Below, piece after piece: positions 62,201-64,000 of a DNA stretch of 64,000 bases. The DNA is from Chrysomallon squamiferum (taxonomy: Eukaryota > Mollusca > Gastropoda > Neomphalida > Peltospiridae). The notes beneath the pieces are model-generated. The model worked only from the letters and a program-made list of their open reading frames with translations. It had not been told where the DNA came from and searched no databases. The stretch's first letter is position 1. Every line of letters begins with the position of its first letter. The position numbers and the translations under genes are program-made. The stretch lies in contig CM022670.1 of NCBI GenBank assembly GCA_012295275.1, forward strand, positions 24,753,755-24,817,754. The letters are read 5' to 3'.

Positions 62201-63986
62201 GGCTTCTCACACCTGTGTCTTTAATTGCCTCTAGTCTCATGATTACATACATTGCCACTAATTAATATGTGCAACACCTTTCTGGAGTAGACTCCAAGGA
62301 TTAACTGAGTTTATGTATTGCAGAGGATTGTAGATCAAATGCTTATAGACCTCTTAAGTAACATTTATATATATATATGAAGGATACACATCACAATATT
62401 TTAACTTATTACTACTAATTATTTATTAGAGTAAAATTTCAAGCTGGTTATGTAAATAAAGTTGTGCTGTTCAACATAAAGGTGTTTGACCCATATCAGT
62501 TAGGCTACTTTGTTGATTTGTTCTAAAATGGCCACCCCTGTCTCATTTAACTACCCTAAAATGCAATATGACTCTAAAATAAAATGCATCTGAAGTTCAA
62601 ACATATGTTAAGCAATAAATAAAAAAAGAATAATAATAAAAGAATAATAATAGTAATTCTTTCAATGACTGCTGCAATGGCAGATCAGCTGCTCTTTAAA
62701 CTATAAACAACAACAAATAAATGTTAAATTCTAATTAATTCTTGCTGAAACTACCCCAACTTGTTTTCTCAAAGTTTTGGGGCTTACAGTGCCAAAAAAT
62801 ACATGGTTGCTGTGGACCAAACAGTGCACTGACTTACACTTTTACTTCAAATTGAAAATGTTTTTTTTTTTGTTTTTTTTTATGGGCTTGACAGGAAAAA
62901 TAAAAAAATGTTTTTATCAAAAATGTTAGATCCATGTATGTCATCTGAAAAATCTTGACAAACTGCTCACAACACTGGTTGAATTTTTCAAATAAGAAAC
63001 TGAAACCACAATGTCTGTTTGCACTGTTAGTCATTTTAGCAGCATTTTGCTGTGTGTCATTTTGAAGATTTTGGTATGTTTAGCATAGCATGTTATTGTG
63101 AACACACATAAAAACATACAGGTCCTAGTACACTTGTTGATTTTAAGTCTTTTGTAACAATTATATTTCAAACTACAGATGGCCAAAGTTGCCCTTTCTG
63201 CTAATGTGCCAAATTAAAGTTGAAAATGGAGCAAAAATATCTGTTGTACCATTTTGCATTATATCTTTTGAACTGCTGAAGATAATGTCATAGGGTCACG
63301 TGATCCACACAGTCAATTTCAAGGTCATAGCAAAGGTCAAAAGGTAAATGTACCCCAATATTTTCCAAACTGAACCAAAATGGCAGATTTGGAATCCTTG
63401 TCATATTGCCTTTTCAACAATACCAATTTTATGAAGATTGGCCCAGTAGTTCCTGAGATACGAGGGTTCAAAGGTTGGTGGTCACGCCCATTTTTGTCAA
63501 AAATCGCAAAATTCGGTGGGCCATATCTCCCACACCACTGGTCCGATTGGGCTAAAATTTCAGAATTGGTGCTGTGGGATCCCAGTCAACAAGTATACCA
63601 AGTTTTATAAAAATCTGAGACGGTCGGGTTTAAATTTCTTTTTTTGAGGGGAGTGATTTGACATGGAAGGACCCCATAATTTTGGGTGTGTTTTGTTTCT
63701 TTTTGCCACAGCTTTCATTTTGTGCTAATGGTTTACATATTATATGAATTTAGGGTATTAATGATAATGATGATGATGTTAATGATGGTGATAACAATTA
63801 CAGCTATAATAATATTTAACTGGAGCAAGTATTTACCTTTTGTTTGTTGTAGAGAAGAACAGTGTAAAATTCTGGGTGTTCAAGGCAAGGTGTGACCTGA
63901 ACAATTCCTGGTACAAAACACTCAGTTTCTGAGTCTGGGGTGTCTTTCTCTCGAACAAGTACTCTGTCAAGCACATAGTCTCCTCG
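55958..63986 (-). CDS. DUF4537/tudor-like repeat protein, 5' part missing
   Basis: Ten coding exons on the minus strand: 63837-63986, 61168-61271, 60800-60831, 60434-60462, 59146-59206, 58722-58799, 57977-58098, 57271-57526, 56474-56720, 55958-56051. They give 390 C-terminal residues; the first visible exon opens in phase 0, so more lies to the right. Five SH3/tudor-like segments can be recognised by the pattern of an entry strand (GDYVLD, EEVLARW, GDYVVAA, EQLWVGHPAIV, NEYVLAI), a GxV strand and an aromatic strand. Segments: about residues 1-85, 128-180, 182-245, 250-295 and 310-350. The sequence VLARWPDGGWYYQGV is typical of DUF4537, a domain found in C11orf16 and VWA3A/B-type proteins. The C-terminus QYYWLSENYYKKAKAYFLSKQ is a short helix-like tail. 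The molecular function is unknown; tudor-like folds often bind methylated Arg/Lys, but I do not see the evidence for it here. The donor GAG|GTTCTG after 57977 is weak but required for the frame. Confidence 0.85.
59212..59237. repeat. Poly-A tract at an exon acceptor
   Basis: A run lying directly upstream (gene sense) of the 59146-59206 exon of the tudor-like gene, where it reads as a T tract ending in the acceptor TTAG. Confidence 0.9.
60975..61065. repeat. Degenerate (ACAG)n/(ACAGAGAGAT)n run
   Basis: ACAGATAG, ACAGAGAG and similar words repeat irregularly in an intron of the tudor-like gene. Confidence 0.8.
62750..63700. repeat. Unexplained, probably dispersed repeat-like segment
   Basis: Within the large intron between the first two visible exons of the tudor-like gene. 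Composition is clearly less AT-rich (for example GGGTCACGTGATCC at 63294, CACCACTGGTCCGATTGGGC at 63532). Both strands give domain-like but unrecognised short frames; the plus-strand frame 63380-63610 lacks any family match I know. The style (conserved-looking text such as CAGTAGTTCCTGAGATACGA) fits a high-copy dispersed element rather than a gene. Confidence 0.35.
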
Positions 63987-64000
63987 CTGTAATCACAAAC

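Noticed and set aside
63380-63610. 76-codon plus-strand frame with protein-like composition
   Set aside because: No family recognised, lies in an intron of a minus-strand gene and in a segment that looks like a dispersed repeat. Kept only as an unexplained segment.

Overview
The window is eukaryotic, animal DNA. Every gene I can support is split into short exons with GT/AG borders. The sequence is very AT-rich and full of microsatellites: (CA)n, (GA)n, (ATT)n, (AAAAT)n. Gene content (two CD36/LIMP-2 class proteins, VPS37A, a CNOT7/8 deadenylase, and a DUF4537/tudor-like repeat protein) and microsatellite load suggest a lophotrochozoan, plausibly a mollusc and perhaps a cephalopod. The species call is inference and weak.

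Layout. (1) 506-11575, minus: a CD36-family gene in eleven visible coding exons, whose last exon(s) lie left of the window. (2) 11576-17766: CD36-A 3' flank (possibly a long 3' UTR) and CD36-B promoter side, with old transposon-like remnants. (3) 17767-27113, minus: a complete second CD36-family gene, 13 coding exons and 502 residues, ending in an acidic dileucine lysosome-sorting signal like that of LIMP-2 (SCARB2). (4) 27114-33102: upstream side of that gene with a MITE-like element, then VPS37A 3' flank with a three-copy 130-bp tandem repeat. (5) 33103-39064, minus: complete VPS37A (ESCRT-I), 11 exons, 370 residues. (6) 39065-41890: divergent promoter region and CNOT7 5' UTR with two upstream ORFs. 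(7) 41891-44665, plus: complete CNOT7/8-like deadenylase, 6 coding exons, 307 residues, all five catalytic residues present. (8) 44666-55957: gene-free convergent 3' flanks, with a degenerate hairpin-bearing tandem repeat and a possible solo LTR. (9) 55958 to beyond the right edge, minus: the 3' part of a gene encoding at least five tudor-like segments.

The genes do not form one pathway. LIMP-2-type proteins and ESCRT-I both act in the endolysosomal system, but their proximity here is not evidence of joint function. The strongest biological points are: the tandem CD36 pair with nearly identical exon phases; the head-to-head VPS37A/CNOT7 pair, an arrangement also found in humans (8p22); a tandemly duplicated intronic element carrying a full CRE palindrome in each copy; and a degenerate repeat whose hairpin stems show paired changes. 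I found no CRISPR, operon, prophage, tRNA or rRNA, and no convincing new multi-gene system.
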